Part shown: positions 55,432 through 64,000 of the stretch, one piece after another | Layout: each line of letters starts with the position of its first letter | Position numbering within the stretch: the stretch's first letter is position 1 | NCBI RefSeq assembly: GCF_001277215.2 | Contig: NZ_CP013940.1 | Location: 3,596,001-3,660,000 of the forward strand | Direction of reading: 5' to 3' | DNA from: Cronobacter malonaticus LMG 23826 | GTDB lineage: Bacteria; Pseudomonadota; Gammaproteobacteria; Enterobacterales; Enterobacteriaceae | DNA: 64,000 bases | The notes under the pieces: model-generated | Told to the model about the DNA's origin: nothing | The model's database searches: none | Seen by the model: the letters and a program-made list of their open reading frames with translations, nothing else | Program-made: the position numbers and the translations under genes

Positions 55432-56802
55432 ATGGATTTTGAACAGATTGCCCGCTCGCTCCTGCCGCTGCTTGGCGGCAAAGAGAATATCGCCAGCGCC
55501 GCCCACTGCGCCACGCGCCTGCGGCTGGTGCTGGTAGATGACGCCAAAGCCGACACCGCCGCCATCGGCAATGTCGAGGGCGTGAAAGGCTGTTTTCGCA
55601 ACGCAGGCCAGCTGCAAATTATTTTCGGCACGGGCGTGGTCAATAAAGTCTATGCCGCGTTTATTACGGTCGCCGGTATCAGCGAATCGAGCAAATCGGA
55701 AGCCGCAAGCGTGGCGGCACGCAAGCTGAATCCGTTCCAGCGCATCGCCCGCTTGCTCTCTAACATCTTTGTGCCGATCATTCCGGCGATTGTGGCGTCC
55801 GGCCTGCTGATGGGCCTGCTCGGTATGGTAAAAACCTACGGCTGGGTCAGCCCGGATAACGCGCTCTATATCATGCTGGATATGTGCAGCTCGGCGGCGT
55901 TTATCATTCTGCCGATCCTGATTGGCTTTACCGCCGCGCGGGAATTTGGCGGCAACCCGTATCTGGGCGCGACGCTTGGCGGCATCCTCACCCACCCGGC
56001 GCTCACCAACGCCTGGGGCGTCGCGGCGGGCTTCCACACCATGAACTTCTTCGGGATTGAAGTCGCGATGATTGGCTACCAGGGCACCGTTTTCCCGGTT
56101 CTGCTGGCGGTGTGGTTTATGAGTATTCTGGAAAAACAGCTGCGCCGTATTATCCCGGACGCGCTGGATCTCATCCTCACGCCCTTCTTTACCGTGATTA
56201 TTTCCGGTTTCGTGGCGCTGCTGGTGATTGGCCCGGCGGGCCGCGCGCTCGGCGACGGCATCTCGCTGGTATTAAGCACGCTGATTACTCACGCGGGCTG
56301 GCTCGCGGGGCTGCTGTTCGGCGGGCTTTACTCGGTGATTGTGATTACCGGCGTGCATCACAGCTTCCATGCGATTGAAGCCGGGCTGCTTGGCAACCCG
56401 TCTATCGGCGTTAATTTCCTGCTGCCTATCTGGGCGATGGCGAACGTGGCGCAGGGCGGCGCGTGTCTGGCGGTGTGGTTTAAAACCAAAGACGCCAAAG
56501 TGAAAGCCATTACACTGCCGTCGGGGTTTTCGGCGCTGCTCGGCATTACCGAAGCGGCCATTTTCGGGGTCAACCTGCGCTTCGTGAAGCCGTTTATCTC
56601 CGGGCTTATCGGTGGTGCGGCGGGCGGCGCGTGGGTCGTCTCGACGCATGTCGGCATGACGGCGGTCGGCCTGACCGGGATTCCGGGTATGGCGATTGTT
56701 CAGGCCAGCTCACTGCTGAATTATGTCATCGGCATGGCGATCGCCTTCTGTATCGCCTTTGCGGTCTCTTACCTGTGGAAATACAAAACGGACGCTGAAT
56801 AA
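55432..56802 (+). CDS. scrA: ScrA, sucrose PTS enzyme IIBC
   Basis: 456-aa sucrose-specific phosphotransferase permease that takes in and phosphorylates sucrose to sucrose-6-phosphate. The EIIB domain begins MDFEQIARSLLPLLGG and has the phospho-acceptor Cys26 in SAAHCATRLRL. The EIIC domain (about 105-456) has helices with IPAIVASGLLMGLLG, the GITEAAIFGVNLRF motif and GVHHSFHAIEAGL. No EIIA domain is fused, so it should rely on glucose EIIA (Crr), as for enteric ScrA. The frame upstream of 55432 overlaps scrY and is not real coding sequence. Confidence 0.95.
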   Translation: MDFEQIARSLLPLLGGKENIASAAHCATRLRLVLVDDAKADTAAIGNVEGVKGCFRNAGQLQIIFGTGVVNKVYAAFITVAGISESSKSEAASVAARKLNPFQRIARLLSNIFVPIIPAIVASGLLMGLLGMVKTYGWVSPDNALYIMLDMCSSAAFIILPILIGFTAAREFGGNPYLGATLGGILTHPALTNAWGVAAGFHTMNFFGIEVAMIGYQGTVFPVLLAVWFMSILEKQLRRIIPDALDLILTPFFTVIISGFVALLVIGPAGRALGDGISLVLSTLITHAGWLAGLLFGGLYSVIVITGVHHSFHAIEAGLLGNPSIGVNFLLPIWAMANVAQGGACLAVWFKTKDAKVKAITLPSGFSALLGITEAAIFGVNLRFVKPFISGLIGGAAGGAWVVSTHVGMTAVGLTGIPGMAIVQASSLLNYVIGMAIAFCIAFAVSYLWKYKTDAE

Positions 56803-58211
56803 TGACTACCCGCACGCTGCTGCCTGCCATTTTACAGGCTGTGATGAAAGGCCAGCCGGTCGCGCTTGGCGATCGCCACTATCCGCGCTGGCATCTGGCC
56901 CCGGTGACGGGCCTGATGAACGACCCGAACGGTTTTATCCATTTTCAGGGGCGCTACCACCTGTTTTATCAGTGGAACCCGCTGGGCTGTGCGCATCAGC
57001 ATAAATGCTGGGGGCACTGGAGTTCGGCGGATCTGACGTACTGGCAACACGAGCCGCTGGCACTGATGCCCGACGAAGAGTATGACCGCAGCGGCTGTTA
57101 TTCCGGCAGCGCGGTGGATGACAACGGGCGGCTGACGCTCTGCTATACCGGCAACGTGAAGTTTGACGACGGCACCCGCACCGCCTGGCAGTGTCTGGCG
57201 GTGCAGAACGCGGACGGCGGTTTCGACAAGCTAGGCCCGGTGATGCCGCTGCCCGGCGGCTATACCGGCCACGTGCGCGACCCGAAAGTGTGGCGTCACG
57301 GCGAGCACTGGTACATGGTGCTGGGCGCGCAGGATCTGGAATTGCAGGGCAAAGTGCTGCTGCTGCGCTCCGACACTCTGTGGAACTGGGAAAACCTGGG
57401 CGAGATCGCCGGCAGCACGCTCGGCGGGCTTGGCGAGGCGGGCTACATGTGGGAGTGCCCGGACCTTTTCATGCTGGACGGCAAAGCGATTCTGATCACC
57501 TGCCCGCAGGGGGTAACGCGCGAAGAAAAACGCTATCTCAACACCTATCCGAGCGCGTACCTGTGCGGCGATCTCGATTACGACACGCCGGAATTTCGTC
57601 ATGGCCCGCTGGTGGAGCTGGACGCCGGCTTTGAATTTTACGCGCCGCAAACCACGCTGGCCGACGATGGCCGCCGGTTACTTATCGGCTGGATGGGCGT
57701 GCCGGACGGCGAAGAGATGTTGCAGCCAACGGTGGCGCAGGGCTGGATCCATCAGATGACCTGCCCGCGCGAACTCTCGCTTCGCGACGGCAAACTCTGC
57801 CAGCAGCCGGTACGCGAACTTGCCACGCTGCGCGGCGAGGAACAGCGCCTGGAGGGCGTGGCCGGCACGCTCTCACCACTCGCGGCGGAAAGCCTGGAGC
57901 TGATGCTGGAAGCGCAGGGCGACGTCACGCTCGATTTCGCCGACACCCTGCGTCTCGAGTGGACGCGCGACGGTCTGCGGCTTTCGCGCCGGAGCCTCGC
58001 CAGCGGCGAATGGCAGTATCGCTACTGGCAGGGCGACGCCCGCCGCCTGCACATTCTGTGCGACCGTTCCAGCGTTGAGATTTTCATTAACGACGGCGAA
58101 GGCGTGATGAGCAGCCGCTATTTCCCGGCGGCCAACGCGACGCTTGGTTTTGAAGGCGACGCGCATCTCCGGCTGCGCTACTGGTCGTTACGCGCCTGCA
58201 TGGTAGAATGA
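56802..58211 (+). CDS. scrB: ScrB, sucrose-6-phosphate hydrolase
   Basis: 469-aa GH32 enzyme cleaving sucrose-6-phosphate to glucose-6-phosphate and fructose. Catalytic motifs: nucleophile Asp41 in GLMNDPNGF, transition-state stabiliser in HVRDPKVW and acid/base Glu in WECPDLF; a C-terminal beta-sandwich follows, ending before ACMVE. The start codon overlaps the scrA stop (TAATG), so the pair is translationally coupled. The stop is followed 4 to 28 nt later by the scrR start, depending on the start chosen. Confidence 0.96.
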   Translation: MTTRTLLPAILQAVMKGQPVALGDRHYPRWHLAPVTGLMNDPNGFIHFQGRYHLFYQWNPLGCAHQHKCWGHWSSADLTYWQHEPLALMPDEEYDRSGCYSGSAVDDNGRLTLCYTGNVKFDDGTRTAWQCLAVQNADGGFDKLGPVMPLPGGYTGHVRDPKVWRHGEHWYMVLGAQDLELQGKVLLLRSDTLWNWENLGEIAGSTLGGLGEAGYMWECPDLFMLDGKAILITCPQGVTREEKRYLNTYPSAYLCGDLDYDTPEFRHGPLVELDAGFEFYAPQTTLADDGRRLLIGWMGVPDGEEMLQPTVAQGWIHQMTCPRELSLRDGKLCQQPVRELATLRGEEQRLEGVAGTLSPLAAESLELMLEAQGDVTLDFADTLRLEWTRDGLRLSRRSLASGEWQYRYWQGDARRLHILCDRSSVEIFINDGEGVMSSRYFPAANATLGFEGDAHLRLRYWSLRACMVE

Positions 58212-58239
58212 GGGTTTGACCACTCACCGAACCGAAGCC

Positions 58240-59253
58240 GTGCGAAAAACCAAACGCGTTACCATCAGTGATATCGCCGCCCTGGCGGGGGTTTCCAAAG
58301 CCACCGCCAGCCTGGTGCTCAATGGACGAGGCAAAGAGCTGCGCGTGGCGCAGGAGACGCGCGAGCGCGTTCTGGCTATCGCCCAGCAGCATCACTATCA
58401 GCCGAGCATCCACGCCCGCCTGCTGCGCGACAACCGCAGCCACACGCTGGGCCTGGTGGTGCCGGAGATAACCAACTACGGTTTCGCAGTATTTTCTTAC
58501 GAGCTGGAAACCCTGTGCCGTGAGGCGGGGCTACAACTGCTTATCTCCTGTACCGATGAAAATCCGGGTCAGGAGACGGTGGTGGTCAATAACCTGGTAT
58601 CGCGCCAGGTGGACGGGCTTATCGTCGCCTCCAGCATGCTGAGCGACAGCGACTATGTGAAGCTCAGCGAACAGCTCCCGGTAGTGCTGTTCGACCGCCA
58701 CATGAACGACACCCAGTTGCCGCTGGTCATCACCGATTCCATTACCCCAACCGCCGAGCTGGTGGAGCGCATCGCGCGTCAGCACCCGGACGAGTTCTAT
58801 TTTCTTGGCGGCCAGCCGCGACTTTCGCCGACCCGCGATCGTCTGGAAGGCTTTAAACAAGGGCTGGCGCGAGCGGGCGTTGAGCTACGCCCGGAGTGGA
58901 TCATTCACGGCAATTATCATCCGAGCAGCGGCTATGAGATGTTCGCCGCGCTCTGCGCCCGGCTGGGACGCCCGCCGAAAGCGCTGTTTACCGCCGCCTG
59001 CGGCCTGCTGGAAGGGGTGCTGCGCTACATGAGCCAGCATCGCCTGCTGGAAAGCGATATCCATCTGGCGAGTTTTGACGATCACTATCTCTATGATTCG
59101 CTGTCGGTGCGCATCGACACCGTGCAGCAGGATTGCCGCCAGCTGGCGCTGGACTGCTTTGAGATGATCACCCAACTGGTGGATGACAAGGAACCGACGC
59201 CGCTGCAGCGTTACCTTCCGGCCACGCTGCAATGGCGTCATCCGGCGGATTAA
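58240..59253 (+). CDS. scrR: ScrR, LacI-family sucrose repressor
   Basis: 337-aa LacI/GalR-type repressor with the N-terminal helix-turn-helix [20 protein letters not shown] and hinge region, then a sugar-binding domain ([56 protein letters not shown]). The inducer in known systems is fructose or fructose-1-phosphate. The start is uncertain: GTG at 58240 fits the family ([11 protein letters not shown]) but has a weak SD; a TTG at 58216 lies just after GAGGG and would add eight residues. It follows scrB closely and lies convergent with yhaJ, with stop codons overlapping by 3 nt. Confidence 0.9.
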   Translation: MRKTKRVTISDIAALAGVSKATASLVLNGRGKELRVAQETRERVLAIAQQHHYQPSIHARLLRDNRSHTLGLVVPEITNYGFAVFSYELETLCREAGLQLLISCTDENPGQETVVVNNLVSRQVDGLIVASSMLSDSDYVKLSEQLPVVLFDRHMNDTQLPLVITDSITPTAELVERIARQHPDEFYFLGGQPRLSPTRDRLEGFKQGLARAGVELRPEWIIHGNYHPSSGYEMFAALCARLGRPPKALFTAACGLLEGVLRYMSQHRLLESDIHLASFDDHYLYDSLSVRIDTVQQDCRQLALDCFEMITQLVDDKEPTPLQRYLPATLQWRHPAD

Positions 59254-60149
59254 CGCTTCACGTTAAAGAGTTTGGGGATTTCGCGCAGGCACCAGGCTTT
59301 CGCCTCGCCCATGCTGTCGCGCCGCCAGGCCATAATAATGTCCACTTCGCTGGTGGACTCCGGGCTGACGACACGCAGCCGCCCTTCGGCGATATCTTTT
59401 TCCACCAGCGGATACGGCATCGTCGCCACGCCAAGCCCGGCGAGCAGCGCCTGACGCTTATCTTCGATGGACGTCACCGTCAGTCTTGGCTGTTTATCAA
59501 GCAACTGCACCGTCAGCACCGGGCGTTCGCGCGCGGTGTCTGCCACCGCCACACCGCGATACTTCACGCGCGTCACTTCTGACAGCGGCTCCGGCTCGTC
59601 GTGAATCGGGTGATCCGGCGCGGCCACATAGACGTTCATCAGCGTATAGAGCTTGCGGGAGTTGATTTCCGACGATGATCGAAAGTGCATGTCCGGCGCG
59701 ATGACAATATCGGCGCGCCCCTGCTCCAGCCGCTCCCACGCGCCTGCCAGCACTTCGGTAATGAACGAGAGTTGCGTGTTGGCTTTGGCGGCCAGTTTAT
59801 CCACCAGCGGGAATAAACACGGCGTAGGCACCAGCGCCTCGGCGACGATAGTCAGGTGCGTTTCCCAGCCGCGCGCCAGCGCTTCGGCATCCGTGGTGAG
59901 TTTGTCAGCCGCCTCCAGCAGCACGCGCCCGCGCTCCAGCAGCATGCGCCCGACATTCGTGAATTTAGTGCGGTGCCCGGAGCGGTCAAACAGCACCACA
60001 TCCAGCTCCTCTTCCAGCTTCTGCATGGTGTAGCTCAATGCAGACGGCACGCGGCCCAGTTCGTCAGCCGCAGCGGCGAAACTGCCGCGCCGGTCGATAG
60101 CGTCCATCACGCGCAGCGCCTCAAGCGTCAATGCCCTTTCTTTAGCCAT
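59250..60149 (-). CDS. yhaJ: YhaJ, LysR-type transcriptional regulator
   Basis: 299-aa LysR regulator (E. coli 298). [46 protein letters not shown], here noted by its start (about residue 7) and end (about 49). Effector domain with [25 protein letters not shown] and [20 protein letters not shown]. coli YhaJ senses nitroaromatic compounds, controls yqjF and yhaK-type genes and affects virulence gene expression in pathogenic strains. ATG at 60149 (MAKERALTL) fits the family; the frame extends 11 codons. Divergent from yhaK. Confidence 0.93.
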   Translation of the reverse strand: MAKERALTLEALRVMDAIDRRGSFAAAADELGRVPSALSYTMQKLEEELDVVLFDRSGHRTKFTNVGRMLLERGRVLLEAADKLTTDAEALARGWETHLTIVAEALVPTPCLFPLVDKLAAKANTQLSFITEVLAGAWERLEQGRADIVIAPDMHFRSSSEINSRKLYTLMNVYVAAPDHPIHDEPEPLSEVTRVKYRGVAVADTARERPVLTVQLLDKQPRLTVTSIEDKRQALLAGLGVATMPYPLVEKDIAEGRLRVVSPESTSEVDIIMAWRRDSMGEAKAWCLREIPKLFNVKR

Positions 60150-60251
60150 CAGGTTCTCGTTCAGGAAATTTGAATATACCAAGCAGATTAACTGGCTAAC
60201 AATGCAGCGTCCACACCCTTAACATAAAAGCCTGTCAAGAGAGGTAAAATT

Positions 60252-60953
60252 ATGATTATTACGAGAACAGCCAAACAGTGTGGGCAAGCTGACTACGGAT
60301 GGCTGCAGGCTCGCTATACCTTTTCCTTTGGCCACTACTTCGATCCGAAACTGCTGGGCTACGCCTCGCTGCGCGTACTGAACCAGGAAGTGCTGGCGCC
60401 CGGCGCCGCGTTCCAGCCGCGTACCTACCCGAAAGTCGATATCCTGAACCTGATCCTCGACGGCGAAGCGGAATACCGCGACAGCGACGGCAACCATCTG
60501 CGCGCGAAAGCGGGCGACGCGCTACTGCTCTCGACCCAGCCGGGCGTGAGCTACAGCGAACATAACCTGAGCAAAGAGCATTCGCTGACGCGGATGCAGC
60601 TCTGGCTCGACGCCTGCCCGGAGCGGGAAAACCCGACGGTGCAGAAAATCACGGTCGGCCCGCAGGCGCGGCAGCTTCTCGCCTCGCCGGACGGCGCGGA
60701 AGGCAGCCTGCAACTGCGCCAGCAGGTGTGGTTGTGGCATATCGCGCTGAACGAAGGGGAATCGGTGAGTATGCCCCTGAACGGGCCACGCGCCTATTTA
60801 CAGTCGATCCACGGTACGGTCCATGCGAAGACCGAAACGGAAGACAAAGAGGCATTAACCTGCGGAGACGGCGCGTTTATTCGTGACGAGGCTAACATAA
60901 CCCTTATTGCGGATTCGCCGCTGCGCGCTTTGCTGGTAGATTTGCCGGTGTAA
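60252..60953 (+). CDS. yhaK: YhaK, pirin-family (bicupin) redox-sensitive protein
   Basis: 233-aa pirin-like protein, the E. coli length and closely similar. The N-terminal cupin holds YTFSFGHYFDPKLLGYASLRVLN (read as YTFSFGHYF and LLGYASLRVLN, about 20-42) and PKVDILNLILDGEAEY; the C-terminal cupin has RAYLQSIHG and CGDGAFIRDEANITL with the Cys reported to be redox-sensitive in E. coli. E. coli yhaK is activated by YhaJ, encoded divergently here. It lies 35 nt before yhaL. Confidence 0.94.
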   Translation: MIITRTAKQCGQADYGWLQARYTFSFGHYFDPKLLGYASLRVLNQEVLAPGAAFQPRTYPKVDILNLILDGEAEYRDSDGNHLRAKAGDALLLSTQPGVSYSEHNLSKEHSLTRMQLWLDACPERENPTVQKITVGPQARQLLASPDGAEGSLQLRQQVWLWHIALNEGESVSMPLNGPRAYLQSIHGTVHAKTETEDKEALTCGDGAFIRDEANITLIADSPLRALLVDLPV

Positions 60954-60988
60954 CAGAAGATGCAGAAAGCTGCATCAGGAGTCATAAA

Positions 60989-61165
60989 ATGAGTACTATC
61001 ACACAGCAAAATAAAGTCACGAAGTTGACTGTTTCACCCGCCCCGCAGGAAGCGCATACACGCGCCGGAGCGCAACAAGAATTTACCTACGATTGCATGC
61101 TCAGCGAGCTGGAAGCCATTATCGCTGAAGCCGAAGTACGCCTGGCCGAGGAAGACGCCGCCTGA
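60989..61165 (+). CDS. yhaL: YhaL, small uncharacterised protein
   Basis: 58-aa protein too short for many gene finders. Sequence begins MSTITQQNKVTKLT and ends MLSELEAIIAEAEVRLAEE-DAA; the C-terminal 25 residues closely match E. coli YhaL (54 aa: MLSELEAIVADAETRLAE...). The N-terminal half is divergent. AGGAG lies 7 nt before the ATG. A GATGCAG/CTGCATC hairpin (60959-60976) sits in the 35-nt gap after yhaK, so both are likely on one transcript. Function unknown. Confidence 0.85.
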   Translation: MSTITQQNKVTKLTVSPAPQEAHTRAGAQQEFTYDCMLSELEAIIAEAEVRLAEEDAA

Positions 61166-61370
61166 CGTACGCTCTCCGGGCGGGCCGGATGGCTCGCCTG
61201 TCTTATACTACCTTATAAAAACCTTCAAAATGTGCATTCTTATAATAGCCAGACCTGCCCTTCATCATGCCTTTCGTTAAGATTACGTGAGGGAATAAAC
61301 CGTTTATTACAACATCACTGCTGGATTGTGGTAAAATAACAAACAAATAACCTATGAGTGAGCTTTAATA

Positions 61371-62168
61371 ATGGATATATTCATTCCAGGACAACCGCGT
61401 TTTCGCAACTATTTTCTGACAATGGCTAACGCCGAAGTTAATGGTCTGATGAATACTGCGTTCACGATCTCCTCCTTTCATCTTAAAGATGCTCTTACCC
61501 GCATCCGTTTTCAAAATGATATTCGCAATTTTGCTTACAGAAAGCTGGATGTTATTCGCATTAGCACTGATGATAAAGAATGTCAGGCATGCATACAATC
61601 TATAAGGGAGCAAAGGGACAATTTACTTATTCAGGACAGAATGTTAAGAACCGGAGAAGCAGCCCTAACGGCATCTGTAAGGTTCTATCGCGAAAATGAA
61701 AAGATCATTGGATATATAATTGATGGGATCGGTATTGTTTTAGGCGGTGTTCAGATAATTACTGGTGTTGGTTTGGCGCTTGGAGGCGGTGGGATTGGTA
61801 TTGTTGCCGGCGCTCACCTTGTTCTGAGCGGAACAGCCTCCATTGTAGAATCCATACAAAAGTTAAATAATAACCCTAAGCCAGTAAACTTCATGAAAGA
61901 CATATATATGGATTCCGCACAATTTTTAGGTTTCGATAAAAGAATGGGTTTATTAGCCTATCAAATGGTTGATTTAACAACAGCTTTTTATGGTGCATTT
62001 AGACTTACTGTAAATCCAGAATCATGGATGTTGTTTAAACACATGCCGGGTGATTATTATAGAAAAGTCGATTCCATGAGCAGAAACGCTCTAATTATAG
62101 AAGGAATAAAATCCGGACATAAAGGATATCAAATAGGCAACAATTTATTTGGAAATCAAAGCAAATAA
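61371..62168 (+). CDS. DUF4225-like protein with glycine-rich hydrophobic hairpin (candidate pore-type effector)
   Basis: 265-aa protein in an AT-rich islet, base and codon use unlike its neighbours. A helical, charged N-terminal part (about 1-110, with the pair CQAC at 71-74) is followed by a long hydrophobic glycine-rich hairpin (about 112-158; IDGIGIVLGGVQII, GVGLALGGGGIGIVAG), then a C-terminal region (PESWMLFKHMPGDYYRKVDSM, read in parts) that resembles the DUF4225 family as I remember it. Such hairpins occur in colicin-like and type VI secreted pore formers. No signal peptide, PAAR, VgrG or Hcp gene is near. A small membrane protein is encoded convergently 3 nt away. Toxin function is inference. 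Confidence 0.6.
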   Translation: MDIFIPGQPRFRNYFLTMANAEVNGLMNTAFTISSFHLKDALTRIRFQNDIRNFAYRKLDVIRISTDDKECQACIQSIREQRDNLLIQDRMLRTGEAALTASVRFYRENEKIIGYIIDGIGIVLGGVQIITGVGLALGGGGIGIVAGAHLVLSGTASIVESIQKLNNNPKPVNFMKDIYMDSAQFLGFDKRMGLLAYQMVDLTTAFYGAFRLTVNPESWMLFKHMPGDYYRKVDSMSRNALIIEGIKSGHKGYQIGNNLFGNQSK

Positions 62169-62171
62169 AAT

Positions 62172-62498
62172 CTATTTGTTTTTCAGCAAAAAAATAAAGC
62201 ATTTCAGTGAAAGTTTGAAAGGAGTAAGGAAATATATGACACAGATCGTAAACAAAAAAACAATAACATAAGAAATTGCATTTTCATGGCCATACTTAAC
62301 CAACTGAAATACCAGCACAAATAAAACAAGAAGCACACAAAAGACGGCTCTAGTTAATCGCTTCGCAAGCTCATGAATGATGGATGAATAGGTTTCATCC
62401 TTTTTGTTAGATCTCTTTAATAGCCTGTCTATTATGAGTATATCCTTTTCGCTAAAGCCCTTGCCTGTCAATTCTTCTCGGGTAATATTTTTTTGCAT
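62172..62498 (-). CDS. Small two-helix membrane protein, candidate immunity partner
   Basis: 108-aa protein. A charged cytoplasmic N-terminus (1-48; GFSEKDILIIDRLLKR) is followed by two membrane helices (about 50-68 and 74-92) and a third short hydrophobic stretch before the Lys-rich end. ATG at 62498 with AAGGGAG 8 nt upstream; a TTG at 62516 is in frame. It is convergent with, and 3 nt from, the DUF4225-like gene and equally AT-rich, so they were probably acquired together. Membrane immunity proteins of this size are usual for pore-forming toxins acting from the periplasm. I found no named family match by eye. Confidence 0.55.
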   Translation of the reverse strand: MQKNITREELTGKGFSEKDILIIDRLLKRSNKKDETYSSIIHELAKRLTRAVFCVLLVLFVLVFQLVKYGHENAISYVIVFLFTICVIYFLTPFKLSLKCFIFLLKNK

Positions 62499-62845
62499 TT
62501 CTTCTACTCCCTTCAATTATCACAACAAGTGCGCAATATTGTAAGCAAATTTTAACGCACGCTATATCTGTACTCTTAACCACACTGATTTTGAACAATT
62601 CTTTATTATTAATAATACACTATTTTATGCGATATATATACAAATGCGGATACTTTCCCATCAGCCTCCCCGAACTGTATGGTTAAGACTCTACACCATG
62701 CACATATAATGAAGTGAATTTCGTTTGTTAAAAGCTTTGAACGTGCAACTAAAAATAACGACGGAAGCACTTTATAGTCACTCTAACCTAACGGCAGGCT
62801 TCATCTTTCATGATGCAAAAACCCCGCCGGTGCGGTTTTTTTAAT
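62499..62845. other. AT-rich intergenic stretch with a degenerate repeat unit
   Basis: 347 nt without a supported gene. The right end (about 62790-62845) contains TTCATCTTT...GATGCAAAAACCCCGCCGGTGCGG followed by a T run: a shortened, diverged copy of the tandem unit with its terminator hairpin. The rest (62499-62785) is AT-rich and may hold the promoter for the minus-strand small gene. Confidence 0.6.
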
Positions 62846-63509
62846 GTGTGAAGCTGACCGGTAAGCCGCGTTTTTTTTATAGAAGCGTCGTGGACAGTCA
62901 TTCATCTTTGCCATGCCCATAAAGCACAAACCCCGCCGGAGCGGGGTTTTCTAAAGTGTGAAGCTGACCGGTAAGCCGCGTTTTTTTTATAGAAGCGTCG
63001 TGGACAGTCATTCATCTTTGCCATGCCCATAAAGCACAAACCCCGCCGGAGCGGGGTTTTCTAAAGTGTGAAGCTGACCGGTAAGCCGCGTTTTTTTTAT
63101 AGAAGCGTCGTGGACAGTCATTCATCTTTGCCATGCCCATAAAGCACAAACCCCGCCGGAGCGGGGTTTTCTAAAGTGTGAAGCTGACCGGTAAGCCGCG
63201 TTCTTTTCATAGAGAGCGTCGTGGACAGTCATTCATCTTTGCCATGCCCATAAAGCAAAAACCCCGCCGGAGCGGGGTTTTCTAAAGTGTGAAGCTGACC
63301 GGTAAGCCGCGTTTTTTTCATAGAGAGCGTCGTGGACAGTCATTCATCTTTGCCATGCCCATAAAGCAAAAACCCCGCCGGAGCGGGGTTTTCTTAAAGT
63401 GTGAAGCTGACCGGTAAGCCGGGTTCTTTTCATAGAGAGCGTCGTGGACAGTCATTCATCTTTGCCCTGCCCATAAAGCAAAAACCCCGCCGGAGCGGGG
63501 TTTCTTAAA
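62846..63509 (-). repeat. Six tandem 110-112 bp rnpB-derived repeats, each with a terminator
   Basis: Units start at 62846, 62956, 63066, 63176, 63287 and 63399 (plus coordinates); the rnpB 3' end at 63510 starts in the same way. Each unit has GTGTGAAGCTGACCGGTAAGCC and GTCGTGGACAGTCATTCATCT, which are the last ~60 nt of RNase P RNA on the minus strand, but with an A/T insertion between them, then TTGCCATGCCCATAAAGCA and a terminator hairpin (ACCCCGCC.GGAGCGGGGTTT). Units 1-3 are identical by eye; units 4-6 differ by a few bases. E. coli has similar 113-bp repeats after rnpB. Confidence 0.93.
63477..63507 (-). terminator. First terminator after rnpB
   Basis: On the minus strand AAACCCCGCTCCGGCGGGG followed by TTTTTGC, with stem CCCCGC/GCGGGG, starting just past the mature RNA 3' end. 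The same hairpin is repeated in each downstream unit. Confidence 0.85.
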
Positions 63510-63886
<377 letters not shown>

Positions 63887-63922
63887 GGCGCGGAGTATAG
63901 TGGGTTTGCCCGCCGCTGTCAC
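63887..63922 (-). promoter_or_regulatory. rnpB promoter
   Basis: On the minus strand -35 GTGACA (63922-63917), 17-nt spacer, -10 TATACT (63899-63894), then a GC-rich discriminator CCGCGCC directly before the RNA start at 63886. GC discriminators are typical of stringently controlled stable RNA promoters. Confidence 0.85.
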
Positions 63923-63946
63923 GCCCGATCACGGTTTATCGCGCCG

Positions 63947-64000
63947 TCATCCCTGGTGGTCCAGCGCATATTTATACAGCGCGTTCTTCTTCACGCCGTG
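63947..64000 (-). CDS. rsmI: RsmI, 16S rRNA ribose methyltransferase (3' end only)
   Basis: The last 17 codons and stop of a minus-strand gene running off the window: HGVKKNALYKYALDHQG. This closely matches the C-terminus of RsmI (YraL), which 2'-O-methylates C1402 of 16S rRNA. In E. coli rnpB and yraL are farther apart with gar/aga genes between; here they are adjacent, 61 nt apart, and the rnpB promoter lies right after the rsmI stop. Confidence 0.85.
   Translation of the reverse strand, partial: HGVKKNALYKYALDHQG

Noticed and set aside
62846..63509. CRISPR array
   Set aside because: The period is 110-112 bp with whole-unit conservation, no variable spacers and no cas genes; the unit is derived from rnpB.
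61166..63509. Prophage or integrative element next to rnpB
   Set aside because: No integrase, no tRNA-type attachment duplication and no phage genes; the islet holds just two small genes and repeats.

Overview
The window is chromosomal DNA of a gamma-proteobacterium of the family Enterobacteriaceae. Nearly every protein is the recognisable counterpart of an Escherichia coli or Salmonella protein, in long conserved gene blocks. High GC, a miaE gene, an arginine deiminase cluster between argI and pyrLBI, a chromosomal sucrose (scr) regulon beside yhaJ, and many intergenic GGTGGGTGCGC..-type palindromes fit Cronobacter or a close relative. The genus is an inference from gene content; no search could be run.

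Layout. (1) 1-22,160: the block near 96 min in E. coli: lptG-lptF (minus), pepA-holC-valS (plus), yjgN, yjgM, an unnamed membrane protein, miaE, rraB, argI, tabA. An arginine deiminase (ADI) cluster follows (arcA, arcC, a second ornithine carbamoyltransferase, a YfcC-type carrier, an ArgR paralog), then pyrL-pyrB-pyrI and ridA. (2) 22,161-30,611: ygiQ, the yqjH/yqjI metal-responsive pair, a methyl-accepting chemotaxis protein, aer, and a zinc-type (CZB) diguanylate cyclase. (3) 31,022-52,606: the block near 69-70 min in E. coli: patA, fadH, rlmG, ygjP, ygjQ, ygjR, alx with its riboregulator, sstT, ygjV, uxaA-uxaC, exuT, exuR, yqjA-mzrA, yqjC-D-E-K, yqjF, yqjG, yhaH. (4) 52,690-59,253: the sucrose regulon scrK, scrY-scrA-scrB, scrR with three palindromic ScrR operators. 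(5) 59,250-64,000: yhaJ, yhaK, yhaL, then an AT-rich accessory islet with a DUF4225-like hydrophobic-hairpin protein and a convergent small membrane protein. Six tandem 110-112 bp repeats, RNase P RNA (rnpB, minus) and the 3' end of rsmI close the window.

How the genes work together. Three related carbamoyltransferases lie within 9 kb: biosynthetic ArgI under ARG boxes, the catabolic enzyme of the ADI operon, and aspartate carbamoyltransferase under pyrimidine attenuation. All make or use carbamoyl phosphate. The ADI cluster would turn arginine into ornithine, ammonia, CO2 and ATP, with its own carrier and a repressor paralog. Hexuronate import and catabolism (exuT, uxaCA, exuR), serine/threonine import (sstT), putrescine catabolism (patA) and sucrose uptake give a varied carbon and nitrogen diet. 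Two chemoreceptors, both with good sigma-28 promoters, and a diguanylate cyclase form a motility/lifestyle group.

Most noteworthy: the DUF4225-like/membrane-protein pair next to rnpB (a candidate pore-type toxin and immunity pair); the rnpB-derived tandem repeats, each carrying a terminator and the 3' strand of the RNase P P1 helix; an ArgR paralog whose two arginine-contacting aspartates are serines; and a YqjI regulator without the metal-ligand-rich N-terminus of the E. coli protein.
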